DNA of 64,000 nucleotides from Clostridia bacterium (GCA_004347685.1 SLTJ01000028.1:124001-188000), one strand, 5' to 3'; counted from the first letter of the stretch, positions 1 through 8,312 are shown. Numbers and translations: made by a program. The notes: generated by a model from the letters alone, not told the origin.

Positions 1-258
1 AGGATTACCGGGGCTGACAAGCTCCTCAAGCTCACCGTGGAACTAGGCGGCCAAGAGCGGACAGTGGTGGCCGGTATTGCCCGGCATTATCAGCCGCAGG
101 AGCTGGTGGGCAAGCAGGTGGTGGTGGTGGCCAATCTCAAGCCGGCCCGGTTGCGGGGGGTTACTTCCCAGGGGATGGTGCTGGCCGCCGTGGTCGGGGA
201 TGAACTAACCCTGGTGACCCCAGAAAAGGAAATCGCCAGCGGGGCGAAGGTGCGGTAA
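1..258 (+). CDS. metG: Methionyl-tRNA synthetase, C-terminal tRNA-binding domain (5' end outside window)
   Basis: The frame is open from the first base and ends with TAA at 256-258, so only the last 85 residues are present. They match the Trbp111-type OB-fold tRNA-binding domain appended to many bacterial methionyl-tRNA synthetases: GADKLLKL near the start, then VVAGIA, then VVVVANLKPARLRGV. The enzyme charges tRNA-Met in the cytosol, and this domain increases tRNA affinity. tatD starts two bases downstream, as in the metS-yabD order of Bacillus, which supports metG over a free-standing Trbp111 protein. The catalytic core cannot be seen here. Confidence 0.9.
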   Translation, partial: RITGADKLLKLTVELGGQERTVVAGIARHYQPQELVGKQVVVVANLKPARLRGVTSQGMVLAAVVGDELTLVTPEKEIASGAKVR

Positions 259-259
259 G

Positions 260-1030
260 ATGGAACTGATTGACAGCCACGCGCATCTCGACGATAAGCA
301 GTTTGCCGCGGATCTGGAAGCGGTGCTGGCCCGGGCTGAGGCCGGCGGGGTCAAGGCAATTGTTACCATGGGGGTAAATCTGGCCAGCTCCCGGCAGGCA
401 GTGGCCCTGGCGTCTCGTTATCCCCAGGTCTATGCGGCCGTGGGGATTCACCCCCACGAAGCCGCGGGGACAGAGGCGGCGGTCTGGGGGGAGCTGCGCC
501 AACTGGCCCGGTCACCAAAGGTGGTGGCCATCGGGGAAATAGGGCTTGACTACCACTACCACTACCCTGAACCCCAGGTACAGCAACATGTCCTGCGCCA
601 ACAACTTGATCTGGCCGTTGAAATGGGCTTACCAGTGGTAATTCACGACCGGGAGGCCCATGCGGATATCATGAATATGCTGGCCACCTCCGGGTACCGG
701 GAACGCGCCGGAGTCGTCCATTGTTTCTCCGGGGATACGGCCATGGCTCGCGAACTGATCAACCTGGGTTTTTGCCTTTCCTTTCCTGGCACCATTACCT
801 TTTCTCAGGCTGAGCTCACCCGCCGGGTGGCGGCCGGGGTGCCCCTGGAGGCGGTGCTGGTGGAGACGGACTGCCCCTACCTGAGCCCCGTGCCCTACCG
901 CGGCCGGCGCAACGAACCGGCCCGGGTGCGAGAAGTGGCCGCCTGTCTGGCCGGGCTGCGGTCGCTACCGATGGAAGAAATCGCCGCCATCACCTCGGCC
1001 AATGCCAGGACGTTATTTGGCGTAAATTAA
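260..1030 (+). CDS. tatD: TatD/YabD-family metal-dependent DNase
   Basis: A 256-residue protein of normal TatD length. The metal ligands of this TIM-barrel hydrolase family are visible: DSHAHLD at residues 5-11 (His7, His9), GEIGLDYHY near 93 (metal-bridging Glu), VIHDRE near 128 (His), VHCFSGD near 152 (His) and ETDCPYLSP near 202 (Asp). Family members are cytosolic 3'-5' deoxyribonucleases or phosphoesterases. The gene starts 2 bp after metG, so they are probably co-transcribed. The gene order metG-tatD-yabE-ksgA is typical of Firmicutes. The family assignment is firm; the natural substrate is not known from sequence. Confidence 0.95.
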   Translation: MELIDSHAHLDDKQFAADLEAVLARAEAGGVKAIVTMGVNLASSRQAVALASRYPQVYAAVGIHPHEAAGTEAAVWGELRQLARSPKVVAIGEIGLDYHYHYPEPQVQQHVLRQQLDLAVEMGLPVVIHDREAHADIMNMLATSGYRERAGVVHCFSGDTAMARELINLGFCLSFPGTITFSQAELTRRVAAGVPLEAVLVETDCPYLSPVPYRGRRNEPARVREVAACLAGLRSLPMEEIAAITSANARTLFGVN

Positions 1031-1161
1031 CAATTGAGTGGCTGAAAAACTAGCAGGAGATACCAGGTTGGCGGCGAATATAATATTGAGCGAGAGAAAA
1101 GGCGGGTCCCTTAAGACCTGGCCGCATGGGGCCTGAACGCCTGGGAACTGGAGGGGTTTTT

Positions 1162-2127
1162 TTGTCGCTGAAGGGCAGGAGCCGCTTGCTCTTTATCGTT
1201 CTAGCGGTAGGGGCAGTGGCGGTGCTGGCCTCCTGGTGGCTGGTGGAACAGGCTGGAAAAGAAGTCACCCTCACTGTGGATGACACCCGGGTCGAGGTAA
1301 AGACCTACAGCCGCACGATAGAGGACCTGCTGGTGGAGCAAGGGGTGGAGGTAGGGGCTCTAGACCTGGTGGCTCCGGCAAGAACCACGCCCTTGGCTGA
1401 CGGGATGGCAGTAAAGGTAGTGCATGCCTTTCCGGTCCGCCTCCTGGCCGACGGCCGGGAGTGGACGGTCAGGACCCTACCTGACAGCGTGGCCGGCCTC
1501 CTGGGCCGGGAGCAGGTGAAACTGGCCCCTCTGGACCGGGTGGACCCGGACCCAGGGGCCCAGGTGGAGCCGGGGATGGAGATTAAAGTAACCCGGGTAA
1601 CCCAGGAGCGGCTGCAGGTGGAAGAGGAGATACCTTTAACGGTGCGGCGGGAGGAAGATCCCACCCTGGAACGAGGCCTGCAGGTGGTGCGGCAGTCCGG
1701 GAAGCCGGGGCTGCGGCAGAAAATAATCGAGGTCACATACGAGGATGGGAAAGAAGTTTCCCGGCAGGTGATTGCGGACGAAGTGGTCCGGCCGGCCCGG
1801 GAGAAGGTGGTTGCGGTAGGGACCATGCGGCTGGCGGCCCGTGGGGGAGAGAATCTCCGCTTCAGTCGCGCCCTGGTGGTGACGGCCACGGCCTACAGCG
1901 GCGGCGGGGTAACGGCCACTGGGGTGGTGCCGCAAAGGGGTACGGTGGCTGTTGATCCCAAGGTAGTCCCCATGGGACAACGGGTTTATGTGGAAGGCTA
2001 CGGCTACGGGGTGGCGGCCGATGTCGGCTCTGCCATTCAAGGGCAGCGTATTGACGTGTATTTTCCCGATCCAAAACAAGCCACGCGCTGGGGCGTACGC
2101 CGGGTGAAAATGTATGTGCTGGAATAA
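1162..2127 (+). CDS. YabE/RpfB-like cell-wall protein with DUF348, G5 and 3D domains
   Basis: I chose the TTG at 1162 because GGAGGGG lies just upstream (about 1150-1157); it gives 321 residues. A single membrane anchor lies near residues 8-28. Two DUF348 (ubiquitin-like) repeats follow (about 35-65 and 85-115), then a G5 domain (about 150-225) and a C-terminal 3D domain with its three aspartates (VDP, AADVG, RIDVYF). Such proteins act outside the membrane on peptidoglycan; the 3D domain resembles the catalytic fold of RpfB and MltA-type lytic enzymes. It sits between tatD and ksgA as yabE does in Bacillus, but the usual rnmV (RNase M5) is missing from the order. A TATAAT lies at 1079-1084 without a convincing -35 box. 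Confidence 0.9.
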   Translation: MSLKGRSRLLFIVLAVGAVAVLASWWLVEQAGKEVTLTVDDTRVEVKTYSRTIEDLLVEQGVEVGALDLVAPARTTPLADGMAVKVVHAFPVRLLADGREWTVRTLPDSVAGLLGREQVKLAPLDRVDPDPGAQVEPGMEIKVTRVTQERLQVEEEIPLTVRREEDPTLERGLQVVRQSGKPGLRQKIIEVTYEDGKEVSRQVIADEVVRPAREKVVAVGTMRLAARGGENLRFSRALVVTATAYSGGGVTATGVVPQRGTVAVDPKVVPMGQRVYVEGYGYGVAADVGSAIQGQRIDVYFPDPKQATRWGVRRVKMYVLE

Positions 2128-2158
2128 GCAGGTTAAGAGTATCTAACCTGCTTTTTTG
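2127..2158 (+). terminator. Rho-independent terminator after the yabE-like gene
   Basis: AGCAGGTTA at 2127-2135 pairs with TAACCTGCT at 2144-2152 around an 8-nt loop and is followed by a run of T. The stop codon of the G5/3D gene forms part of the stem. Confidence 0.9.
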
Positions 2159-2205
2159 TTGGGCTGACGTCTTATGCCGCTCCTGGCAGGCACTTGGTAA
2201 ATGAT

Positions 2206-2234
2206 TTGCGGCCAGGAGTAAATTGTAGTATAAT
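2206..2234 (+). promoter_or_regulatory. Sigma-A-type promoter of ksgA
   Basis: TTGCGG at 2206-2211 and a perfect TATAAT at 2229-2234 are separated by 17 bp. Transcription would start about 10 nt before the ATG at 2251, leaving almost no 5' leader. Confidence 0.65.
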
Positions 2235-2250
2235 ACCCGTGGGCGAAGCT

Positions 2251-3117
2251 ATGAACTCAAGCGCGGAGATAAAACACCTTCTTGCCCGTCACGGCCTGGC
2301 CGCCAGGAAAAGCCTAGGCCAGAACTTCCTGACAGACAGCACCGTAGTAGCGAGGATAGTTGCGGCGGTGGACATCAAACCGCAGGACGTGGTGGTGGAG
2401 ATCGGCCCCGGAATAGGGGTTCTTACCCGCGCCCTGGCTGCGGCTGGGGCCAGAGTGGTGGCCATAGAGGTTGACCGGGGTCTGGCTGGGCTGGTGGCCC
2501 AAGAGCTGGCCTATAGCAACGTCCAGGTGGAGATCGCCGATGCGCTGGAGACTGACCTGGATGCGCTGGTACGGGGTTTGCAGGAGCGGGAGCAGAAGTA
2601 TAAGGTGGTAGGCAACCTCCCGTATTATGTCACATCCCCCTTGTTGCTGCACTTGTTGCAGCGGCAAAGGAATATGACCATGGCGGTGGTAATGGTCCAG
2701 CAAGAGGTGGCGGCGAGAATTCTGAGTGCTCCCGGCAGCCGGACATACGGGCCCCTATCGGTGGCGGTCCAGTTCCGTAGCTTACCAGAGCTGGTAACCA
2801 CGGTGTCCCGGGAGGCTTTCTGGCCTCAACCCAAGGTGGACTCGGCAGTGGTGCGGCTCGTGGTCCGCGAGCAGCCAGCGGTAGAGGTGCCTGATGAGGA
2901 GCTGTTTTTCCAGGTAGTGCGGGGAGCATTTACCCAGCGGCGCAAGACTATGGCCAATTCGCTGGCGGCTGTTCCCCTGGGTTTAAGTAAGGACGAGGCA
3001 AGGCAAGCCCTGGCTCAAGGAGGAATACCATGGGAGTACCGAGCAGAAAATTTGAGTCTCGCGCAGTGGGCGGCGCTAACGTGGCAATTGCAAAGGATCT
3101 TGTCCCGGCCCAGGTAA
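2251..3117 (+). CDS. ksgA: 16S rRNA (adenine1518/1519-N6)-dimethyltransferase
   Basis: The protein (RsmA/KsgA) dimethylates two adjacent adenines in the 3' terminal hairpin of 16S rRNA late in 30S assembly, using S-adenosylmethionine. Visible signatures are KSLGQNFL near residue 21, the SAM-binding VEIGPGIGVLT, and the catalytic NLPYYVTSPLL (N-L/I-P-Y motif IV). The ATG at 2251 gives 288 residues, close to the 292 of Bacillus KsgA; upstream in-frame codons would lie inside the promoter. The 3' end overlaps the next gene by 88 bp in another frame and carries that gene's ribosome binding site. Confidence 0.96.
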   Translation: MNSSAEIKHLLARHGLAARKSLGQNFLTDSTVVARIVAAVDIKPQDVVVEIGPGIGVLTRALAAAGARVVAIEVDRGLAGLVAQELAYSNVQVEIADALETDLDALVRGLQEREQKYKVVGNLPYYVTSPLLLHLLQRQRNMTMAVVMVQQEVAARILSAPGSRTYGPLSVAVQFRSLPELVTTVSREAFWPQPKVDSAVVRLVVREQPAVEVPDEELFFQVVRGAFTQRRKTMANSLAAVPLGLSKDEARQALAQGGIPWEYRAENLSLAQWAALTWQLQRILSRPR

Positions 3118-3596
3118 GTGCTTTGCCTTACTTTATCAGCCCGACCAAAGGCCGGCTGACCCTGGATGAAGTGTACGCTGATATGGTCGCCTTCATTGAC
3201 AGCAATCCGGAGGGCCGGTACAAGGTCATTATCGGCTCTGATTCACAGGTACGCAGCGAAACGTGCTTCGTGACCGCCATTATCGTCCACCAGGTAGGCA
3301 AGGGCGGTCGCTATTATTATCGCCGCCAGGTGCACCGCAAGATAGCCAGCCTCCGGCAAAGGATATTTTATGAAACCTCCCTCAGCCTGGACGCGGCCAG
3401 CCGTATCGCCCAGATGCTGGCCGAGAACGGCCACAGCGAGCTGGATGTGGAGATCCACCTGGATATCGGGTCCGGCGGGGCCACCAGGGACCTCATCCGC
3501 GAGATTGTAGGCATGGTAACCGGCAGCGGCTTTGACGCCAAGATAAAGCCGGAATCGTGCGGCGCCACCAAGGTAGCCGACAAGCATACGAAATAG
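3030..3596 (+). CDS. YkuK-family (DUF458) RNase H-like protein
   Basis: The protein has 188 residues. The core from about residue 35 matches the DUF458/YkuK family: PTKGRLTLDEVY, VIIGSDSQV, then a conserved C-terminal part with DIGSGGATRDLI and KPESCGATKVADKHT. The family is predicted to have an RNase H-like fold and its biochemical role is unknown. The ATG at 3030 has an excellent ribosome binding site (AAGGAGG at 3017-3023, 6-nt spacing), although both lie inside ksgA; GTG 3081 or TTG 3123 are weaker alternatives that would give a length nearer to Bacillus YkuK. Translation is probably coupled to ksgA. Confidence 0.85.
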   Translation: MGVPSRKFESRAVGGANVAIAKDLVPAQVSALPYFISPTKGRLTLDEVYADMVAFIDSNPEGRYKVIIGSDSQVRSETCFVTAIIVHQVGKGGRYYYRRQVHRKIASLRQRIFYETSLSLDAASRIAQMLAENGHSELDVEIHLDIGSGGATRDLIREIVGMVTGSGFDAKIKPESCGATKVADKHTK

Positions 3597-3621
3597 TGGC
3601 TCGAACCTCTCACCTTGATTT

Positions 3622-3660
3622 GCGCCGGTAGAATCCCAGTGGGTCTGCCGGCGCCTTTTT
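3622..3660 (+). terminator. Rho-independent terminator after the ykuK-like gene
   Basis: GCGCCGG at 3622-3628 pairs with CCGGCGC at 3648-3654, followed by a T-rich tract. It closes the ksgA-ykuK transcript. Confidence 0.7.
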
Positions 3661-3719
3661 CTTCCTACCTGTTTATTCCTTGCTACTTCTGGCCATACTC
3701 CAGTCAGGAGGTGGCTTTT

Positions 3720-3818
3720 TTGCGTAAGCGCATCAACCTGGACAATCCCTGGGCGCGCCGGTATATGCGCCGGCTGTTCTGGCAGGCGGCCCGTAAAATG
3801 CTGGTTGAACGTTCCTGA
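3720..3818 (+). CDS. Possible 32-residue basic protein
   Basis: A short frame starting at TTG 3720 is preceded by AGGAGG at 3706-3711 with 8-nt spacing. The product, starting MRKRINLDNPWARRY and ending KMLVERS, has about ten Arg/Lys in 32 residues and could form an amphipathic helix. It lies between a terminator and spoIID on the same strand. I recognise no family. The strong ribosome binding site is the main support; chance cannot be excluded for so short a frame. Confidence 0.4.
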   Translation: MRKRINLDNPWARRYMRRLFWQAARKMLVERS

Positions 3819-4110
3819 AGTTTCCGTTCTAGCCATTCGCTTCCCCTCATATAAGTTAACAGGGCCAGGCCACATGTAACTGATCTGGGCGGACGACCAT
3901 GGCGCTCTTGGCGCCAACAGCACAGAGACGAAGAGGGTGGCGAAGCTGGAGGCCACCAAATGGTTGGTTTGGAACTGAAGCCCGGCATTCAACCCGGGGC
4001 CTGCAAGGTGCTTTTCTGGTAATACCGCCGCCCGGCAGGCAATGTGGGTATCCAGTTGAGCGCCGGGTTCCTAAAAGATCCAACCTCTATGCTGAGGGGG
4101 AGGGAGTGGT
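3819..4110 (+). other. 292-bp leader region before spoIID, no recognised element
   Basis: The stretch has short inverted repeats, for example GGCGC/GCGCC at about 3900-3916, but no open frame with a good start. I looked for a c-di-AMP (ydaO) or c-di-GMP riboswitch core and did not find one. The spoIID promoter, probably sigma-E dependent by family precedent, should lie here, but I cannot point to its boxes. Confidence 0.4.
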
Positions 4111-5061
4111 TTGGCTCGCTATCTGGCCCTGGCCGTACTGGTTATTTTTCTGCTGGTGGTGGTTATCCCTTTCCTCATCGTCACCCTCTTCCCCAGTCAG
4201 CGGCAGGTCCCGGGAGAGGGCAGCCTAAAGGTACTGGTATCGGGCACCGGGCAGGTGGAGGAGATACCCCTGGAGGAGTACGTGGTGGGAGTGGTGGCTG
4301 CTGAAATGCCAGCCGGCTTCCCCCTGGAGGCCCTGAAGGCCCAAGCTGTGGCCGCCCGTACCTATGCCCTGAAGCGGAGCGGGCAGGGAGGCAGCCACCA
4401 CCCCGGCGCTGACCTCTGTACTGACCCCACCCACTGCCAGGCCTGGATTTCCGCGGCGGAAATGAAGGCCCGCTGGGGGTGGTGGGGGTACTGGCGCTAC
4501 CGCCGCAAGATCGAGACGGCTGTAGCTTCCACCCGCGGCCTGGTCCTGACCTATGACCGCCAGCTCATTGACCCGGTTTATCATGCCGCCTGCGGCGGGC
4601 GCACGGCTGCGGCCTCGGAGGTATGGGGGTATGATCTTCCCTACCTGCAGAGCGCCTCCTGTCCGGAAGAATCCTCCCCCTATCAAGGGATCCGGCAAAC
4701 CTTTTCCCCAGCCGAGCTGGTACGGAAACTGAACCTGGAAGCCGCCGATCTGGTCCCCGGGGGTGGCGCTTCCCCGGTGGAGGTGCTGGAGCTCACGCCC
4801 TCAGGCCGGGCCAGAACGGTGCGCATCGGCAGCAAGAACTTTTCCGCCCTGCAGTTGCGCCAGTTGTTGAAGTTAAATTCTACCCGCCTAGAGGTGGCGG
4901 GCGATGGAGACCGGATAGTTTTCACGACCTGGGGCTACGGGCACGGCGTCGGCCTGTGCCAGTATGGCGCCCGCGAGCAGGCCCTAAAGGGGCGAGATTT
5001 TTCCGCCATTCTGACTTATTATTACCATGGAGTGAAAATTGAGCCTTACCGTCAGTTATAG
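4111..5061 (+). CDS. spoIID: Stage II sporulation protein D (peptidoglycan lytic transglycosylase)
   Basis: SpoIID works with SpoIIM and SpoIIP at the engulfing mother-cell membrane, cutting glycan strands freed of stem peptides. The 316-residue protein has one N-terminal membrane segment (about 5-28) followed by the SpoIID domain: LEEYVVGVVAAEMP near residue 52 with the catalytic-type Glu, then AQAVAARTYAL, a CGG motif (AACGGRTAAASEVW) and a C-terminal GYGHGVGLCQYGA signature. The start is TTG 4111 behind GGGGGAGGGAG. The next gene encodes a LytM peptidase, matching the spoIID-spoIIQ order of Bacillus. Confidence 0.95.
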   Translation: MARYLALAVLVIFLLVVVIPFLIVTLFPSQRQVPGEGSLKVLVSGTGQVEEIPLEEYVVGVVAAEMPAGFPLEALKAQAVAARTYALKRSGQGGSHHPGADLCTDPTHCQAWISAAEMKARWGWWGYWRYRRKIETAVASTRGLVLTYDRQLIDPVYHAACGGRTAAASEVWGYDLPYLQSASCPEESSPYQGIRQTFSPAELVRKLNLEAADLVPGGGASPVEVLELTPSGRARTVRIGSKNFSALQLRQLLKLNSTRLEVAGDGDRIVFTTWGYGHGVGLCQYGAREQALKGRDFSAILTYYYHGVKIEPYRQL

Positions 5062-5101
5062 AATGGAATAATCTGGTTATAATATGGCCAGAGGTGATGA
5101 C

Positions 5102-5851
5102 ATGAAACCACTGGCCTTGCTGACGTATCCTAAGAAGTGGCTACCCCATTTTGGCCAGGTAGGGGCTCGGGTCAGGCATTGGTTTGGCCACCGGCATCTG
5201 CGCTACCGGCGGCTCGCCCTGGTGGGTCTGGCAGCGGCCGCGGTGGCCGCCGCCCTATGGTGGTATGGCGCGCAAATGCCGCGGGTAACCGTGGTTCCGC
5301 TGCCGGCCACGGAAACTAGTCCTCCTTCCCTGGCTCCTGGACAGGGGATTCCCGGAGCCGACTTTGGCGGGGCGGAAACAGCGCCAGCGCCGGCCGCCAT
5401 TGAAAAAAAGGATGAAAAAGCACCGGCTGAGGCCGCGGCGCAGTGGCCGGTCAACGGCGAAGTCCTGGCTACCTATGCCTTCGCCTATGCCCCGGTCTTC
5501 CAGGACTACCGCCTTCACCCCGGCGTGGATATCGCCGGGAGCGTGGGTGACCCGGTGAAGGCCGTGTGGTCCGGAAAGGTAACCAGGATTGCCTACAGTT
5601 CCCTGGACGGGTACAGTCTGACCCTGGAACATGCCAACGGGCTGCAGACAGTCTACACTTACCTGGGGGAGATCCGGGTAGCCAACGGCCACCAAGTTGA
5701 GGCCGGCGAAATCCTGGGCCAGATGGGCCCTCCCGGCCCGGCCGAGGCGGATCGGGGCCCGCACCTGCACCTGGAAGTTCACCGGGACGGGACGGCGGTA
5801 AATCCAGCCGATTATCTCGGCCCGGTGCCGGTGACGGCCCCGGCGTCCTAA
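5102..5851 (+). CDS. spoIIQ: SpoIIQ-like M23 (LytM) peptidase, membrane anchored
   Basis: The ATG at 5102 follows AGAGGTGA and gives 249 residues: a basic N-terminus, a membrane segment at about residues 40-58, a Pro/Ala/Glu-rich linker, and a LytM/M23 domain from about 130. Both zinc motifs are present, HPGVD (HxxxD) near 140 and HLHLE (HxH) near 223. Bacillus SpoIIQ has lost catalytic residues whereas clostridial SpoIIQ usually keeps them, so this protein is probably the forespore partner of SpoIIIAH and may be an active endopeptidase. The symbol rests on the M23 fold plus position after spoIID; a general cell-wall peptidase is the alternative. Confidence 0.8.
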   Translation: MKPLALLTYPKKWLPHFGQVGARVRHWFGHRHLRYRRLALVGLAAAAVAAALWWYGAQMPRVTVVPLPATETSPPSLAPGQGIPGADFGGAETAPAPAAIEKKDEKAPAEAAAQWPVNGEVLATYAFAYAPVFQDYRLHPGVDIAGSVGDPVKAVWSGKVTRIAYSSLDGYSLTLEHANGLQTVYTYLGEIRVANGHQVEAGEILGQMGPPGPAEADRGPHLHLEVHRDGTAVNPADYLGPVPVTAPAS

Positions 5852-5883
5852 AATAGAGGCGGACGCGCGCCAGGTGGTATAGG

Positions 5884-5931
5884 TGCCCTCCCTGCTTTTC
5901 GCGAAGGTTTTAGCAGGGCGGGCATTTTTTT
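5884..5931 (+). terminator. Rho-independent terminator after spoIIQ
   Basis: TGCCCTCCCTGC from 5884 pairs with GCAGGGCGGGCA ending near 5924 (one mismatched pair), followed by seven T. Confidence 0.85.
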
Positions 5932-6002
5932 GCCGTCTTTTGCTCTGCCGCCAATTATGGCGGAAGGTGCGGCTGCAAGCTCTCCGTCTCTCCGCTTCCT
6001 GA

Positions 6003-6031
6003 TTGACAATCACGCTCTTTTCCTTTAGACT
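6003..6031 (+). promoter_or_regulatory. Sigma-A-type promoter of the CCG/LUD gene pair
   Basis: A perfect TTGACA at 6003-6008 is separated by 17 bp from TAGACT at 6026-6031. The first gene starts 42 nt further on. Confidence 0.75.
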
Positions 6032-6073
6032 AAAGTCAGAGTTGGCTTATTGCCAACAGAAAGGGGGAGGGGT

Positions 6074-7084
6074 ATGGCCGTACCGGCAAGCGAAGCACTT
6101 AAATTACCTGCGGCTTTGGAAGTTATTCGTGGGAACATTAACAAGCACGGCAATCCCCTGGGCCTGAAGGGGCAGGAGGTGTCCGGGTGGGCCAAGGGAT
6201 TGGATCTGCCCAGGCGTGGCGACGTTCTCTTTTACACTGCCGGCGAGTACCAGATGCTTCCCTACATAGACAGCCTGGTAGGGGCGCTGGAGCGGATGCA
6301 GGAAGGCAGTATCGGCTTTTCCCTGATGATGGGGGTGCGCAACCTCTTTGACCGGGCCGGCATCAGCGCTGAGAAACTTTATGCCAGCGTGCTGGCCAAG
6401 GACCGGGATCGCTTCAACGCCATCGTCCGCAAGGCCGCCGAAGTGTTGCAGAAGATGGGGCTGGAGATATGCTGGCTGGGTGAGCAGGAACTTTACAGCG
6501 GCGCCCTGCTTTATGAGTTCGGCTACGGGGACGACCTGCGGCAGCATGCCCGCAAGGTCATAGACGGTTTCCGGTCCACCGGAGCCAAGACCATCATCAC
6601 CCTCTCGCCCCATACGGCTGAAGTCCTTACCCAGGTCTACCCCAAGCTGGACGATACCTTTGACTTTAAAGTTAAGACTTTCGTTGAGGCTGTCTGGGAG
6701 GTTATGCAGCAGTCGGACCAGCGGTGGCCGGCGGCCCGGATCAGCGGTTTGGTAACCATCCATGATGCCTGCCGGATGGCCCGCGAGCTGGGTATTACCG
6801 AGGAGATAAGAGGTATACTCGGGCGACTGGACGGCATCAGTATTGTCGAGGCCGAACAAAACCGGCGGTGGACCTCTTGCTGCGGCGGGCCGGGGAAGAT
6901 GGTTTTTCCTGAGATTTCCAAGAAAGTGGCGGCCCGCCGGGTGGCCGAACTGGCGGCTACCGGGGCGGCTACGGCTGTTTCTTTCTGTCCTTACTGTCTG
7001 GCCCAGCTTGATGCCGGACGTGGCGATACCAAACTGGAAGTGGTGGATTTTATTGAGCTGCTGGCAGGAGGGATGCTGGGATGA
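6074..7084 (+). CDS. CCG-domain (Fe-S oxidoreductase) protein, LutA/HdrD-like
   Basis: The ATG at 6074 follows GGGGGAGGGG and yields 336 residues. The C-terminal half carries cysteine-rich CCG motifs: HDACR near residue 233, then TSCCGGPGKM near 272 and SFCPYCLAQLD near 307. This is the domain type that binds noncubane [4Fe-4S] clusters in heterodisulfide reductase HdrB/D and in LutA/GlpC. No ferredoxin-type cluster motif is present in this protein. It overlaps the next gene by 4 bp (ATGA), so the two are translationally coupled, and the pair resembles lutA-lutB. Lactate or another 2-hydroxyacid as electron donor is an inference; lutC is absent here. Confidence 0.8.
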   Translation: MAVPASEALKLPAALEVIRGNINKHGNPLGLKGQEVSGWAKGLDLPRRGDVLFYTAGEYQMLPYIDSLVGALERMQEGSIGFSLMMGVRNLFDRAGISAEKLYASVLAKDRDRFNAIVRKAAEVLQKMGLEICWLGEQELYSGALLYEFGYGDDLRQHARKVIDGFRSTGAKTIITLSPHTAEVLTQVYPKLDDTFDFKVKTFVEAVWEVMQQSDQRWPAARISGLVTIHDACRMARELGITEEIRGILGRLDGISIVEAEQNRRWTSCCGGPGKMVFPEISKKVAARRVAELAATGAATAVSFCPYCLAQLDAGRGDTKLEVVDFIELLAGGMLG

Positions 7085-8286
7085 GCGCGGCGTCGGAGAA
7101 GATCTTCCGGGATTATGCCAAACAGTTGCACGAAGCGGCCAATGATCCGAGCATTTCCCTGGCCCTTTCCCGGGCCATCAAGTCTTACCGGGAAAACGTC
7201 AACAAAGCCTTGACCAAGTTTCCCCATACGGTAGAGCTGGCCGAAGAGGTCAGGGGCATCAAGGACCGGGCCATGGACCGGCTGGACGAGATGGTGGAGA
7301 CGGCCATCGCTTCCCTGGCGGACAACCACGCCCAGGGGTATTTTGCCAGTACCGCCGCGGACGCCCTGGAGATTGTTGATAAGCTGGTGGGGAGCGGCAA
7401 GACCATCGTCAAGTCCAAGAGTATGGTAGGTGAGGAAATAGGGCTGCGGGAGCACCTGGAGGAGAAGGGCAACCAGATCTGGGAGACCGACCTGGGGGAA
7501 TTTATCCAGCAACTGCGCCACGACCGGCCCATGCACATCCTTTCCCCGGCCATTCACGTGCCCCGGGAAGACGTGGCCAAACTGTTCACCAGCTTCTTCG
7601 GCAAGGAAGTGCCGCCGGACATTGCCGCCGAAGTGGGGACAGTACGGGAGTTCCTGCGGGAGAAGTATTTCCAGGCCGACATCGGCATGAGCGGGGCCAA
7701 TGTGGTGGCCGCTGACACCGGCTCGATTATCGTTATTGAAAACGAAGGCAACGCCCGCCTTTCCACCGGCGCGCCGCCGGTCCACATCGTCATTGTGGGC
7801 GTTGAAAAGCTCGTGCCCACTTTGCAGGAAGCCTTCAAGGTGGCCGAAGTCAACTGGCGGTATGCCCAGTATACCGTGCCGTCCTATGTGAACATTATCA
7901 GCGGCCCGAGCAAGACCGGTGACATCGAGAAGGTCACCACCTATGGCGCCCACGGGCCTAGGGAACTGCACGTCATTTTCCTGGATGCCGGCCGTAAGGC
8001 CATGGCTGCGGAGCCACTTTTCCGTCAGGCTTTATTCTGTATGCGCTGTGGCGGGTGTATGTACGAGTGTCCGGTATTCGCCCTGACGGCCGGCCGGTTT
8101 GGCTACCGCTACCTGGCGGGCATCGGCGCAGCTTGGACGGCCTTTGGTAGCGGGATGGAGTACGCCCTGCCCCTGACCTATACTTGCCTGCGCTGTGGCC
8201 GGTGCATGGAACGCTGTCCCATGAAAATAGATGTTCCCAGCATGATCGCCGAGCTGCGACGGCGCATGGCGGCCAGCGCCGGGTAA
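7081..8286 (+). CDS. LUD-domain, [4Fe-4S] ferredoxin-type protein, LutB-like
   Basis: A 401-residue protein. Residues about 60-300 match the LUD domain found in LutB/LutC lactate-utilisation proteins, including GEEIGLREHLE, MSGANVVAADTGSI and GPSKTGDIE. Two ferredoxin motifs follow, CMRCGGCMYECP near 321 and CLRCGRCMERCP near 370 (both C-x2-C-x2-C-x3-C), suited to two [4Fe-4S] clusters. With the CCG protein upstream it probably forms a cytosolic electron-transfer complex that oxidises an organic acid. Compared with B. subtilis LutB it is shorter at the C-terminus. Confidence 0.85.
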   Translation: MSAASEKIFRDYAKQLHEAANDPSISLALSRAIKSYRENVNKALTKFPHTVELAEEVRGIKDRAMDRLDEMVETAIASLADNHAQGYFASTAADALEIVDKLVGSGKTIVKSKSMVGEEIGLREHLEEKGNQIWETDLGEFIQQLRHDRPMHILSPAIHVPREDVAKLFTSFFGKEVPPDIAAEVGTVREFLREKYFQADIGMSGANVVAADTGSIIVIENEGNARLSTGAPPVHIVIVGVEKLVPTLQEAFKVAEVNWRYAQYTVPSYVNIISGPSKTGDIEKVTTYGAHGPRELHVIFLDAGRKAMAAEPLFRQALFCMRCGGCMYECPVFALTAGRFGYRYLAGIGAAWTAFGSGMEYALPLTYTCLRCGRCMERCPMKIDVPSMIAELRRRMAASAG

Positions 8287-8312
8287 GGGCCGGGATCAGC
8301 CCTGCAGTTCCG

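Noticed and set aside
3819-4110. Possible ydaO (c-di-AMP) or GEMM (c-di-GMP) riboswitch before spoIID
   Set aside because: The conserved core segments of these classes could not be found on either strand.
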